Counted from the stretch's first letter, positions 24,176 through 32,574 are shown. The stretch: 64,000 bases of DNA from 55-13 sp964501275 (GCA_964501275.1 CAZCSP010000018.1:1-64000), one strand, 5' to 3'. Translations and numbers: made by a program. Notes: generated from the sequence alone by a model not told the origin.

Positions 24176-24966
24176 TGAAACACCTCAGCCTACTCCTGAT
24201 CTGCCTTGCCAGCCTCGCCTCGGCGCAGGTGAAGGTCTATCCCCCAGCGTCTCCCACGAAGCAGGCGGCGGGCGTCAAAGCCACCGTGCTCGTCAGGGCC
24301 ATCAGCGATGTCGATGGACCCCGCTACACGCTCGGCGACATCGCCGAGATCGTGGCTCCCGAGGAGCTAAAGACCAAGCTGGAGCAGATCGATATGGGCG
24401 CCGCCCCGGTGGCGGGCATTCCGCGTCCCATCGTCGTCTCCCGAATCCAGTCCGTGCTGATGGTCGCCGGACTAAAAGCGAAGGAGTTCGACGTTCGCAT
24501 CGCCCCCGACGCCAAGGTCGCGCTGAAGGTCCAGACCATCGAACTAGACCGGTTTCTGGAAGTCGCCAAAGAGGCCGTCTCCGCCGTAGTTGGCCCACAA
24601 GTGTCCTTAACGAATAGCCAAACCTTTCCCGACTTCGTGGCTCCCATGGGAGAAGTCCAGTTGGAAGCGGGACGACCGACCAAGAGCCCAAAGGGCTACT
24701 CGGTCTTGGTCTCAGTCTTCGTGGCGGGCAAGAAGGTCAACTCGCGGGTCATCAACCTGCAGGTCGATGCCGCCTCCGCGTCTGCCGCGATCAAGGCGGG
24801 CGATGCCGTCCGCATCTACCTGCGAAGCGCCGGAGCCTCTATCGAAGTTACGGGTCGGGCCCGAACCAGTGGGTTTGCCGGCCAACAGATCACCGTCGTT
24901 TCCAGCACCGGATCGGTCCATCAGGGCATCGTCGTCTCCGGCTCCGAAGTGGAGGTCAAGTTATGA
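24175..24966 (+). CDS. flgA: Flagellar P-ring assembly chaperone FlgA
   Basis: A 263-residue periplasmic protein with a clear signal peptide (LLLICLASLASAQ). The C-terminal half has the SAF-type chaperone pattern: VRAISDVDGPRYTLGDIAEI early, then AAIKAGDAVRIYLRSAGASIEVTGR and GQQITVVSSTGSVHQGIV near the end. It helps FlgI polymerise into the P ring. Placed between flgG and flgH and overlapping flgH by four bases, as in other diderm operons. Confidence 0.9.
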   Translation: MKHLSLLLICLASLASAQVKVYPPASPTKQAAGVKATVLVRAISDVDGPRYTLGDIAEIVAPEELKTKLEQIDMGAAPVAGIPRPIVVSRIQSVLMVAGLKAKEFDVRIAPDAKVALKVQTIELDRFLEVAKEAVSAVVGPQVSLTNSQTFPDFVAPMGEVQLEAGRPTKSPKGYSVLVSVFVAGKKVNSRVINLQVDAASASAAIKAGDAVRIYLRSAGASIEVTGRARTSGFAGQQITVVSSTGSVHQGIVVSGSEVEVKL

Positions 24967-25574
24967 AAGCAATGTGGATTGTGGCTTGTGGCCTGTTTGT
25001 GGCCTTGGCGTCTGCGCAGAGCGATCAAGACGCAGGTTCCTTGTTCAACAAGGGGATGAAGAATCCCTACCTGAGCCGAACCGCCAAGAACATCGGCGAC
25101 ATCCTGACGATCGTGGTGAGCGAGACCTCTACTGCCAACTACAGCGTCTCGACCACCGCCGCGAAGAAGGACGATAACAGCGTGGCCTCCGCGGTCCTGC
25201 CGTTCATCAGCTCGCTCAAGATTCCGCTCCTGGACCAGCTTCTGGGCGGCCTCTCGACCGGGGCGAACTCCTCGAACAGCGGCACTGGCTCCACCACGCA
25301 ATCCGGCAAGCTGACTGCCCGTGTGACCGTTACCGTGAAGCAGGTCCTGCCCAACGGAAACATGGTCATCGAGGGCGTGCGGATGATCAAGGTGAACAAG
25401 GAGGAGCAGCAGATCACCTTCACCGGGATCGTCCGGGAGGACGACGTTCGGGCCGACAACACGGTTCTCAGCGAGCGCGTGGCCGAAGCCCGCATCACCA
25501 ACCTGGGCAAAGGCCTCGCCGCCGACCGCCAACGCCGCGGCATCCTGACGAGGATTCTGGACTGGCTGTTCTAG
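24963..25574 (+). CDS. flgH: Flagellar L-ring protein FlgH (no obvious lipobox)
   Basis: A 203-residue protein forming the outer-membrane L ring. Conserved FlgH stretches are NIGDILTIVVSETSTANYS, GKLTARVTVTVKQVLPNGNMVIEG, and QQITFTGIVREDDVRADNTVLS then VAEARI. FlgH is normally a lipoprotein; here the signal peptide (CGLFVALASAQ) ends in a signal-peptidase-I-like site and no Cys follows, so lipidation is not supported. The presence of the gene still implies an outer membrane. The ATG overlaps the flgA stop by four bases. Confidence 0.92.
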   Translation: MKAMWIVACGLFVALASAQSDQDAGSLFNKGMKNPYLSRTAKNIGDILTIVVSETSTANYSVSTTAAKKDDNSVASAVLPFISSLKIPLLDQLLGGLSTGANSSNSGTGSTTQSGKLTARVTVTVKQVLPNGNMVIEGVRMIKVNKEEQQITFTGIVREDDVRADNTVLSERVAEARITNLGKGLAADRQRRGILTRILDWLF

Positions 25575-25590
25575 GAGGCAAGAAAGCAAC

Positions 25591-27030
25591 ATGAAAACAC
25601 TCAAGATTTCGGATTTCGGATTGCGGATTGCGGAGCGATTTGCAGATTTAGCGGTCCTAGCCCCCTTGAGGGGATTGGGGGTGTCGCTCAGTTCTCCGTT
25701 TGTTGGCTTGATCCACCGTGGCTTGGGCTCCTTGAACGCAAATGGGGAACCTGGCCACACTCCCAATCCCCTCAAGGGGGCTCGGACCGCAATAATCCCA
25801 ACTGGTTCACGACGATTTGCGGAGATTGGGCTCGCGGTCTGTCTTCTGGCCGCAGTCGCCCAAGCCCAGCAGCCCGCCGGAAAGCAGAACGGCAACGGCA
25901 ACACGACCACTGGCCAGGTGAAGATCAGTGAACGGGAAGTAAAGACGCTCGGCGACAAGCAGCAGCGCATTCTCGATGCCGAGCGGAACGGGGTGGAAGT
26001 TCGCCTGAAGGACATCGCCCGCTTCCGAGGCATCCGCGCCCAGCAGTTGAAGGGCGTGGGCCTGGTCATCGGCCTCGCCGGGACGGGCGACACCAAGAAG
26101 TCGGCGGTCACTCGCGAACTGTTTGCCAACTATTTCAAGGACCTCGGCATCAAGATCGACGCGAAGGACGTGGACAATAAGAACGTCGCCGCCGTCATGA
26201 TCACGGCTGAGCTTCCGCCCTTTGCCGCCAGCGGCCAGTATCTGGACATCAGCGTGGAGACCATCGGCGATGCAAAGAGCCTTGTCGGGGGGACTCTGGT
26301 GCAGTCGTTCCTCTACCTGGTGGGCGACAAAGAGAACGTCTATGCCGCCGCCCAAGGCCAAGTGACGGTTGGCGGGTTCGATGTCAGCGGGGGAGGAAGC
26401 TCCTCCAGCAAGGGCCACGTGACGGCGGGGACTGTTCCCAGCGGCGCGATTGTCGAGAAGTCCCTGCCTGCCAAGTTCGTCTTTGAGAATCGGATGTACC
26501 TAGACCTCGATGAGCCGGATATCACCACCGCCCAGCGAGTCGCCACCAAGCTCAACGAGACCTTCCCACAGTATTTGGCCCATGCCGATAACGCGGGCAC
26601 CATCTCCATGACCCTACCCGCCGGTCAGTCGCCCATCCAGGCGTTCAGCCAGATCGAGCAGGTCCGGGTGATGAGCGACGCCCAGGCGACGATTGTGATC
26701 GACGAGAAGACGGGCACCATCGTTTTTGGGGCCAACGTCAAGGTCGGTCCGGCGGCGATTGCTCAGGGAAGCCTGAACGTGCGGATCGACACGGTATTCG
26801 ACGTGAGCCAGCCCAAGCCATTTTCCAACGGGCAGACCGTGATCGTGCCCACCTCCACCATCACGGTGGACGAGCAGACGGCCCAGATCGCGACCGTGGC
26901 CCCGAATACGACGGTCCAGGACCTCGCCAAGATGTTCCAGGCGCTTCAACTGAAGCCGAAGGACATCATCTCCATCCTGCGGGCTCTCCGCACCCAAGGC
27001 GCCCTCAAGGCAAGGATCATCTCGCAATGA
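25591..27030 (+). CDS. flgI: Flagellar P-ring protein FlgI with repeat-derived N-terminus
   Basis: FlgI builds the periplasmic P ring. The body from about residue 130 is standard: RLKDIARFRGIRAQQLKGVG, LVIGLAGTGDTK, NVAAVMITAELPPFA, and the end QALQLKPKDIISILRALRTQGALKA. The 479-residue reading is over 100 longer than usual. Residues 20-68 are encoded by a 140-bp MITE-like repeat (25651-25790), and the real signal peptide (IGLAVCLLAAVAQAQ) only begins near residue 75. AGGAGG at 25573-25578 supports the ATG at 25591, and I see no better in-frame ATG after the repeat. How the long leader affects export is unknown. Confidence 0.9.
   Translation: MKTLKISDFGLRIAERFADLAVLAPLRGLGVSLSSPFVGLIHRGLGSLNANGEPGHTPNPLKGARTAIIPTGSRRFAEIGLAVCLLAAVAQAQQPAGKQNGNGNTTTGQVKISEREVKTLGDKQQRILDAERNGVEVRLKDIARFRGIRAQQLKGVGLVIGLAGTGDTKKSAVTRELFANYFKDLGIKIDAKDVDNKNVAAVMITAELPPFAASGQYLDISVETIGDAKSLVGGTLVQSFLYLVGDKENVYAAAQGQVTVGGFDVSGGGSSSSKGHVTAGTVPSGAIVEKSLPAKFVFENRMYLDLDEPDITTAQRVATKLNETFPQYLAHADNAGTISMTLPAGQSPIQAFSQIEQVRVMSDAQATIVIDEKTGTIVFGANVKVGPAAIAQGSLNVRIDTVFDVSQPKPFSNGQTVIVPTSTITVDEQTAQIATVAPNTTVQDLAKMFQALQLKPKDIISILRALRTQGALKARIISQ
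25651..25790 (+). mobile_element. 140-bp MITE-like element, copy 1 (inside flgI)
   Basis: 34-bp terminal inverted repeats, beginning GCGGTCCTAGCCCCCTTGAG and ending CCCTCAAGGGGGCTCGGACC-GC, differ at two positions. The same-length relative at 47533-47672 aligns over the whole element when this copy is read on the minus strand. No transposase inside, no clear target duplication. Confidence 0.8.
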
Positions 27031-27596
27031 ACGTCAATTTGAGAAGCGCGATGACGACGATGGACGCCATCAAGAAGGCCGAGCCGGAACTGGCGAAGCT
27101 GAAGAAGGCGACCGACGGGTTCGAGGCGGTCTTTCTGAAGAAGCTCTTCAGCCAGATGCGGTCCTCCGTGAAGGAGACCCAGTTTGGGCAGACCTTTGGC
27201 AAGGAGATTTACAACGATATGTTCGATGAGGCGTTGGCCAATGCCGCCGCCAAGTCGAAGACGCTGGGGATGGGCGACCTGCTCTACCGCCAGATGGCTC
27301 CCAAAGTGGTGCGTAGCATCGGCTTCCAGCCGATGCGTCCCTCAACCTTCCAGGTCGAGGCTCCGGCTCCATCGGTGGATTCTGACTCCATCTCCAAGCC
27401 TGGAGTGCACGACCTGGAAGGTCGTGCGACACATGGGCAGGATGCCTATGCCACGCCGCAGATGCGTCCCTCAACCTTCCAGGTTGAGGCTCCGGCTCTA
27501 TCAGTAGATTCTGATTCCATCTCCAAATCTGTACTGCACGACCAGGATGGTCGCGCGACGCATCGACAAGATGTCGATGCCACACCAAAACCATGA
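27027..27596 (+). CDS. flgJ: Rod-binding protein FlgJ (no muramidase domain) with repeat-derived tail
   Basis: Residues 10-95 match the N-terminal rod-binding domain of FlgJ: LKKATDGFEAVFLKKLFSQM, FGQTFGKEIYNDMFDEALAN, and KSKTLGMGDLLYRQM. There is no peptidoglycan-hydrolase domain. From about residue 100 to the end lie two tandem copies of a 43-residue unit (first at 27333, second at 27462, period 129 bases), starting MRPSTFQVEAPA. Part of this unit (HDLEGRATHGQDAYAT) is the translation of a dispersed intergenic repeat also found at 37355-37410. Start overlaps flgI by four bases. Confidence 0.87.
   Translation: MNVNLRSAMTTMDAIKKAEPELAKLKKATDGFEAVFLKKLFSQMRSSVKETQFGQTFGKEIYNDMFDEALANAAAKSKTLGMGDLLYRQMAPKVVRSIGFQPMRPSTFQVEAPAPSVDSDSISKPGVHDLEGRATHGQDAYATPQMRPSTFQVEAPALSVDSDSISKSVLHDQDGRATHRQDVDATPKP
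27333..27593 (+). repeat. Tandem 129-bp repeats forming the flgJ 3' end
   Basis: Two units of 129 bases beginning ATGCGTCCCTCAACCTTCCA. Each contains a CTTCCAGGT-GAGG hairpin segment and a GACCTGGAAGGTCG-type segment related to family D. In frame, they add about 86 residues to FlgJ. Confidence 0.8.
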
Positions 27597-28063
27597 AAAC
27601 ACGAGAACTGCAACAACTGTGGTGGGACTGGCTCGGGACTTCCGAGCGGCTCCTCCGATCTCTCTATGAACAGACCGCCGCCCTCACGCTGCGGGACGTC
27701 GCCCGCGTCGAACGCATCCAGCCCGAGTTGGATCAGATGATGGCGAAGCTTCGAGAACTGGACAACGAGGCCGTGGCGCTTGCCCATAAGCTGGCCGGGG
27801 AGTTTGGCGTTGAGCCGAACCTCCGAAGTTTGGTAAGCGTGCTTGAAAAAGCCGAAGCACAAGCCCTCCAAGGTCTCGGAAACCGCGTCACCGTCGCCGC
27901 TCGCAACGTTCAGGACGTGCTCAAGAAGAACCGCGCCCTGATCGAGAACGAGATGACCTATATCAATGGGTCCGTCACGCTCATCGCGAAGGCCGCCGTC
28001 CAAGCCCAGGGTCCATTTTCCGGTACAAATGCCGATGCTGTATTAGTGGATCAAGCCGCTTAG
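27593..28063 (+). CDS. flgN: Flagellar export chaperone FlgN
   Basis: A 156-residue largely helical protein (LQQLWWDWLGTSERLLRSLYEQ, RIQPELDQMMAKLRELDNEA) matching the FlgN-type chaperone that holds FlgK and FlgL before export. Sequence conservation in this family is low, so the call rests on length, helical character and position directly before flgK and flgL. A four-base overlap joins it to flgJ. No FlgM anti-sigma gene is visible in the usual place next to it. Confidence 0.78.
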   Translation: MKTRELQQLWWDWLGTSERLLRSLYEQTAALTLRDVARVERIQPELDQMMAKLRELDNEAVALAHKLAGEFGVEPNLRSLVSVLEKAEAQALQGLGNRVTVAARNVQDVLKKNRALIENEMTYINGSVTLIAKAAVQAQGPFSGTNADAVLVDQAA

Positions 28064-28072
28064 GAGAAAACA

Positions 28073-29452
28073 ATGCCCGGCGCCTTTCATGGAATCAGCA
28101 TGGCCTCCAACGCCCTTCGCGCGTTCCAACGCGCTCTGGACGTCACGGGCCACAACATCTCGAACGTCGATACCCGCGGCTACACGCGGCAGGTCGTCGA
28201 ATTCCGAGACAACGACCCCACCAAGTTCTGGATGGGCGGCGTCCACGCGCTTGGCAACGGCGTCACCATTGGGTCCGTCAATCGGATTCGAGACGCATTC
28301 TTGGAGCAGAGAAAGCTGTACGCCACTGGCGACACTGGCAAGTACCTGCAACTGGCAGACAGCCTGCGCAACGTCGAGTCTCTTTTTCTGGAGCCCGGCG
28401 GGAGCGGCATCGCCGACGCCATGGACAAGTTCTACAATGCGTGGTCGGCGCTGTCGTCCAACCCAAACGAGCCCACAGCCCGGATGCAGGTCCAACAGGC
28501 GGGCGCGACGCTGGCCAACCGCGTACGCACCACCTATGGCGCGCTCAACGATCAGCTCACCTACACCAACCAGGCGATCACCGACACGCTGAACCAAGTT
28601 CAAAACCTGTCTCAGCATATCGCGGAGTTGAACGGGCAGATTCGCCAGAAGCAGGCGGAAGGCATGATGCCGAACGACCTGATGGACATGCGCGACCAGG
28701 CCGTTCGCGACCTCGGGCAGTTGGTGGACATCCACACATACGAGCAGATGGATGGGACGGTCAACGTCTTCATGAACCAGCTCACGCTGGTCGACAATGC
28801 AGGCGCAGTTCCCACGCCCATGACCTTCGACACCGTGCTTGGCACGATCTCGGACTCCAGCGGCACGTTCGACGTGCGAAGCGGCAAATTGCGGGCGCTC
28901 TTCGAAGCGGCGGAGCAGATCAAGACCTATCAGGGGAACCTGGACGCCCTCGCCAATGAGTTGAGGACCCAGGTCAACGCGATCCACTCCACCGGCACGA
29001 ACCCCTTGGGCAATACCGGAGTTAACTTTTTCAACGACTCCATCCCGCAAAGCGGGGCCATCGACTTCAACCTCGATCCGGCCATCGCCGCCGACCCTCA
29101 GGCGATTGTCAGCAGCGTTACGGGAAGCGCGGGAGATGGCGGCCTTGCCCTGTCCATCAGCCGACTGCGCGACGAGGCTTCGGCCGCCCTTGGCGGGGTC
29201 ACGATGAGCCGGTACTTCGACAACGTGGTGTCCGATGTTGGCCGCAAGACCGAATACTACGAGGCCCAGGCAAGAACCCAGCTTGCGATGAACGACCAGA
29301 TCGACCGGCAGATTCAGAGCGTTAGCGGGGTTTCGCTCGATGACGAGATGGCGAACATGCTTCGATTCCAAAGAAGCTACCAAGCCGCCGCCCGCGCCCT
29401 CACCATCTTCGACCAAGTAACCGAGGATTTAATCAACATGGTTCGCCGATAG
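28073..29452 (+). CDS. flgK: Flagellar hook-associated protein 1 FlgK
   Basis: A 459-residue hook-filament junction protein. It opens with ISMASNALRAFQRALDVTGH, then NISNVDTRGYTRQVVEF, the canonical FlgK N-terminus, and ends with SLDDEMANMLRFQRSYQAAA, then RALTIFDQVTEDLINM, the canonical C-terminus; these pair into the axial coiled coil. AGGAG lies 8 bases before the ATG. Slightly short for the family because the outer domain is reduced. Confidence 0.96.
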   Translation: MPGAFHGISMASNALRAFQRALDVTGHNISNVDTRGYTRQVVEFRDNDPTKFWMGGVHALGNGVTIGSVNRIRDAFLEQRKLYATGDTGKYLQLADSLRNVESLFLEPGGSGIADAMDKFYNAWSALSSNPNEPTARMQVQQAGATLANRVRTTYGALNDQLTYTNQAITDTLNQVQNLSQHIAELNGQIRQKQAEGMMPNDLMDMRDQAVRDLGQLVDIHTYEQMDGTVNVFMNQLTLVDNAGAVPTPMTFDTVLGTISDSSGTFDVRSGKLRALFEAAEQIKTYQGNLDALANELRTQVNAIHSTGTNPLGNTGVNFFNDSIPQSGAIDFNLDPAIAADPQAIVSSVTGSAGDGGLALSISRLRDEASAALGGVTMSRYFDNVVSDVGRKTEYYEAQARTQLAMNDQIDRQIQSVSGVSLDDEMANMLRFQRSYQAAARALTIFDQVTEDLINMVRR

Positions 29453-29467
29453 CGCGAAGGCTAGAGC

Positions 29468-30352
29468 ATGAGAATCAGCACCGCCTACCAGTTTGAAACG
29501 TACAGCTCCGATATGCGGAAGGCGCAAGAGCGTCTGGCGATCGCCGGGCGACAGGTTTCTTCCGGCAAACGCCTGGAGCGTCCGAGCGACGATCCCCTGG
29601 GCACGGCTCGCGTCCTGAGTATGCGCAGCTATCGGGCCGCCACCGAGCAGTATGCCAAGAATCTGCATACCGCCAAGGGCACTCTGGGCTATACCGAAGA
29701 GGCTCTTGGGAGTCTGCACGAAGGGATTAAGCGAGCCTACACGCTGGCCGTTCAAGGCGCCAACGGCGCGACGGATCAGACCGGGCGCAATGCGATGGCC
29801 CAGGAGATTAAGGAGATCCAAGATCGCCTGCTCCAGATCGCCAACACGCGGGGTCCCTCGGGCCAATACATCTTTGCCGGACAGAGCAACAGCACGATGC
29901 CCTACACGGTTGCGGGCAACGCCCTCGTCTTCGCGGGCGACTCCAACCCGGTGGTGGTTGAAGCCGGTCCCAACGAGACCATGCAGGTCAACTCGCTGGG
30001 CGAACCGATGTTCAGCAACATCTACAGCCAACTGGAAACCCTGAAGAACGACCTTCTGGGGGGCAACGTTGGCGCGATCAGCGGGGTGGGCATCAACGAT
30101 ATGCAGGCGGCGATGACGACCGTCAACGCCGAACGCGGCCAGGTGGGCGCCAAGCTCCGCCAGGTCGAGGAATACACACAACAGTACACCAGGAGGGTGG
30201 ACGACCTAACTAAGGGGATATCCGACATAGAGGACGTCGATATTGCCCAAGCGCTCACGAGCTATCAGCTCGCTCAAACGGCCTATGAGGCGTCTCTCCG
30301 AGTCGCCAGCCAGGGCTTCCGCTTGAGCCTGATGGACTTTATCCAAGGTTGA
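29468..30352 (+). CDS. flgL: Flagellar hook-associated protein 3 FlgL
   Basis: A 294-residue junction protein related to flagellin. N-terminal RISTAYQFETYSSDMRKAQE, then QVSSGKRLERPSDDPLGTAR, is the flagellin/FlgL signature, and the C-terminal DIEDVDIAQALTSYQLAQTA, then YEASLRVASQGF, matches the D0 helix. Adjacent to flgK, 15 bases downstream. Flagellin itself is not in this window. Confidence 0.95.
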   Translation: MRISTAYQFETYSSDMRKAQERLAIAGRQVSSGKRLERPSDDPLGTARVLSMRSYRAATEQYAKNLHTAKGTLGYTEEALGSLHEGIKRAYTLAVQGANGATDQTGRNAMAQEIKEIQDRLLQIANTRGPSGQYIFAGQSNSTMPYTVAGNALVFAGDSNPVVVEAGPNETMQVNSLGEPMFSNIYSQLETLKNDLLGGNVGAISGVGINDMQAAMTTVNAERGQVGAKLRQVEEYTQQYTRRVDDLTKGISDIEDVDIAQALTSYQLAQTAYEASLRVASQGFRLSLMDFIQG

Positions 30353-30361
30353 TCTATCCAC

Positions 30362-30820
30362 ATGACCCTTTCTAACACCCGATTCGGCGAGATCGAATAC
30401 TCCGCCGACGACATCATCACCTTTGCCGACGGCGTGATCGGATTCCCGAACAACACCCAATTTCTGCTGTTGAACCACAAGCCGAACACCCCGTTCCGCT
30501 GGCTTCAAAGCATCGAGGACTCGGGGCTGGCCTTTCTAGTGGCGTTCCCCGAAGTCATCGCCCCGGGATACGCTCCCGAGATCGAGAACTCGATTGCCCA
30601 AGAACTTGAGTTGACCGAAGAAACGCCGCAAATGGTGCTGACTACGGTCACCATTCCCCCCGGCAGACCCGAGGAGATGACCACGAATCTGCTTGGTCCG
30701 ATCATTATCAACGGCGCAACCATGCAGGCAAAGCAGGTGATCTTGACCGACGAAGCGTATACTGTTAAGCACCGGGTATTCGCGACGACGGAGCGGATCG
30801 CTGAAAAGGTAGCCGCCTAA
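30362..30820 (+). CDS. fliW: Flagellar assembly factor FliW
   Basis: A 152-residue protein that binds flagellin and, when free, antagonises CsrA, so that flagellin translation follows filament export. Shows ADGVIGFPNNTQFLLLNH, RWLQSIEDSGLAFLVAFPE and the late NLLGPIIINGATMQAKQVIL, all typical. Next to csrA in the same order as in Bacillus. Probably cotranscribed with flgL, nine bases upstream. Confidence 0.95.
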   Translation: MTLSNTRFGEIEYSADDIITFADGVIGFPNNTQFLLLNHKPNTPFRWLQSIEDSGLAFLVAFPEVIAPGYAPEIENSIAQELELTEETPQMVLTTVTIPPGRPEEMTTNLLGPIIINGATMQAKQVILTDEAYTVKHRVFATTERIAEKVAA

Positions 30821-30865
30821 CACAGCGTTCGATCTATCGTTACCGGCCATGGAGGGCTATCGAGC

Positions 30866-31075
30866 ATGCTGGTGCTCACTAGAAAACTACATCAGAGCAT
30901 CGTCATCGGAGACCAAATCGAGGTCGTTGTGCTTGAGGTCCGCGGCGAACAAGTTCGCCTGGGCATCAAGGCGCCCAAAGACGTCACCGTCCATCGTAAA
31001 GAGATTTACGAGCAGATTCAGGAAGAAAATAAGAGCGCGGCCAATGTACGGTTGGAGGATATTCCGGAAGGCTAA
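30866..31075 (+). CDS. csrA: RNA-binding carbon storage regulator CsrA
   Basis: A 69-residue dimeric RNA-binding protein that blocks ribosome access at GGA motifs. The family sequence is plain: MLVLTRKLHQSIVIGDQIEV, VVLEVRGEQVRLGIKAPKDV, VHRKEIYEQIQEEN. In the FliW-CsrA circuit it represses flagellin mRNA. Last gene of the flagellar operon; a long inverted repeat starts four bases after its stop. Confidence 0.97.
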   Translation: MLVLTRKLHQSIVIGDQIEVVVLEVRGEQVRLGIKAPKDVTVHRKEIYEQIQEENKSAANVRLEDIPEG

Positions 31076-31078
31076 CGT

Positions 31079-31196
31079 ACGCGAAGCGTGTAGCCGTGGG
31101 CAGGGACCCGCGATGAGACTTGTATCTCGTCGGCAAACTTGTTGTTATCTACAAACTGGGTTCGCGGGTCCCTGCCCACGGCTACACGCTTCGCGT
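31079..31196. repeat. 118-bp element with perfect 34-bp inverted repeats
   Basis: Arms at 31079-31112 (ACGCGAAGCGTGTAGCCGTG...) and 31163-31196 are perfectly complementary around a 50-base loop. Directly after csrA. The arms could end the flagellar transcript, but the perfect arms and loop size look more like a small mobile or REP-type element. Confidence 0.75.
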
Positions 31197-31210
31197 CGGC
31201 TTGCTACGTC

Positions 31211-31657
31211 ATGAACCTTCGCGAACGTTATCGACCTATCGCCGTGGCCTCCAATTTGTTGGTCATCAGTAGCTTCTTCGTGCTGGTGGTTCTGCTTGGC
31301 TTCAACCAGGGGTTGAGTCTCGTCAACGTCGCCATTGGGAGCGCGATCATTTTGATCGCCAACATGGTGTTCGTCTGCTCTGGCATCCTCGTCCCCTCCT
31401 TGGTCGCACCTGGACAACTTGTGTTCCCCTTGAACATCACCTTGCCCATCGTCTATTCGGCTTGGACAGTGGTCGTGGCCTATCTGTCCTGGAGAATGGG
31501 AAGCCCCTTGGAGCCTACGTTGGAGGTTTTTCGGCGGTTTGCGAATCTGTTTGAGTTGAAGGATATGATCTGGTTTCCGGCGGCCCAATTCGTGGTGATG
31601 ACGATGGCGGCGATCGTCAACGCGAGGACCCCTTCCCAAAGTGTAGACTCGACATAA
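31211..31657 (+). CDS. Small multi-pass membrane protein of unknown function
   Basis: A 148-residue protein starting at the ATG at 31211 (MNLRERYRPIAV). Three to four hydrophobic helices: VASNLLVISSFFVLVVLLGF, VAIGSAIILIANMVFVCSGI, LNITLPIVYSAWTVVVAYL and FVVMTMAAIVNA. The longer frame from 31139 would read through the inverted repeat, so I reject it. The stop overlaps the ribF start codon by one base. No family recognised. Confidence 0.68.
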   Translation: MNLRERYRPIAVASNLLVISSFFVLVVLLGFNQGLSLVNVAIGSAIILIANMVFVCSGILVPSLVAPGQLVFPLNITLPIVYSAWTVVVAYLSWRMGSPLEPTLEVFRRFANLFELKDMIWFPAAQFVVMTMAAIVNARTPSQSVDST

Positions 31658-32574
31658 TGCAGGTTCATTTCGGCGAAGAACTGATCCGCGCGGAGTGGAC
31701 CCGGGCGGTGGCGTGTCTGGGCACCTTCGATGGGGTGCATCGGGGCCATTGCCAGGTCATCGGAACCGCCGTCGAGCGGGCCAAAGAGCGCGGTCTTCCC
31801 TGTGTGCTCGTCACCTTTGACCGCCACCCCGCCGCCACCCTCGCGCCCGAGCGCTGCCCCAAAGCCATCGCCCCGCTTGCCTCCAATATCAAAGCCTTCG
31901 AGTCGCAGGGAGTTTCGGTTGCCCTCATCCTGCCCTTCACCCGAGAACTGAGCGAAACCACCGCCCAAACCTTCCTCGACCACGTTCTGATTGGCGAAGC
32001 AAAGGCAGAGATGCTGATAGTCGGGCACGATTTCGCCTTTGGCAGGGGTCGGGAAGGGAACGCGGAATGGCTACGCCCCCGGATCGAGACCGAGGTCATC
32101 CCCCCTTTTGAGATCGACGGGCACCGGGTCAGCAGCAGCGAAATTCGGATGGCGATTGAGACCGGGCAGATGGAGAAGGCCAACAAACTCTTGGGCAGAT
32201 CTTTCAGCCTGATGGGGGTTGTGGTCGGCGGGCAGCGGCTGGGTCGTCAACTCGGCTACCCCACCATCAACCTCGCCCGATCTTACGATGGCGTCCTGCC
32301 GCGCGACGGAATCTATGCGGGCATGGCCGAGACGAGCCAAGGCGTCTTTAAGGCGGCCATCAGCGTCGGGCTGAGGCCAACCGTCGATGGCAACCATCGC
32401 ACGGTAGAGGCCTATCTCCTGGACTATCCCGGAACGGAGATTTACGGCTCCTCGGTAGATTTGGCGTTCCATCGGCGACTAAGAGATGAAGAGAAATTCG
32501 ATTCGCTCGACGCCCTGAAAGACCAGATGGCCCAGGACGTCGCCATGGTTGCAAACGACATTGCTTTCCGTTAA
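31657..32574 (+). CDS. ribF: Bifunctional riboflavin kinase / FAD synthetase
   Basis: Converts riboflavin to FMN and FMN to FAD. The N-terminal adenylyltransferase half has ACLGTFDGVHRGHCQVIGTA (HxGH-type site), VGHDFAFGRGREGN and the ISSTxIR-like VSSSEIRMAIETG. The C-terminal kinase half begins RLGRQLGYPTINLA with the conserved PTIN, followed by DGIYAGMAET and a late VEAYLLDYPGTEIYG. Length 305 is normal. A TAGACT hexamer ends seven bases before the ATG. Confidence 0.95.
   Translation: MQVHFGEELIRAEWTRAVACLGTFDGVHRGHCQVIGTAVERAKERGLPCVLVTFDRHPAATLAPERCPKAIAPLASNIKAFESQGVSVALILPFTRELSETTAQTFLDHVLIGEAKAEMLIVGHDFAFGRGREGNAEWLRPRIETEVIPPFEIDGHRVSSSEIRMAIETGQMEKANKLLGRSFSLMGVVVGGQRLGRQLGYPTINLARSYDGVLPRDGIYAGMAETSQGVFKAAISVGLRPTVDGNHRTVEAYLLDYPGTEIYGSSVDLAFHRRLRDEEKFDSLDALKDQMAQDVAMVANDIAFR

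Noticed and set aside
27333..27593. CRISPR-like tandem repeats at the end of flgJ
   Set aside because: Only two units of 129 bases with no spacer architecture, no cas genes, and an intact reading frame.
28043..29416. 457-codon minus-strand frame across flgK
   Set aside because: Antisense to a confidently identified FlgK; no domain motifs.
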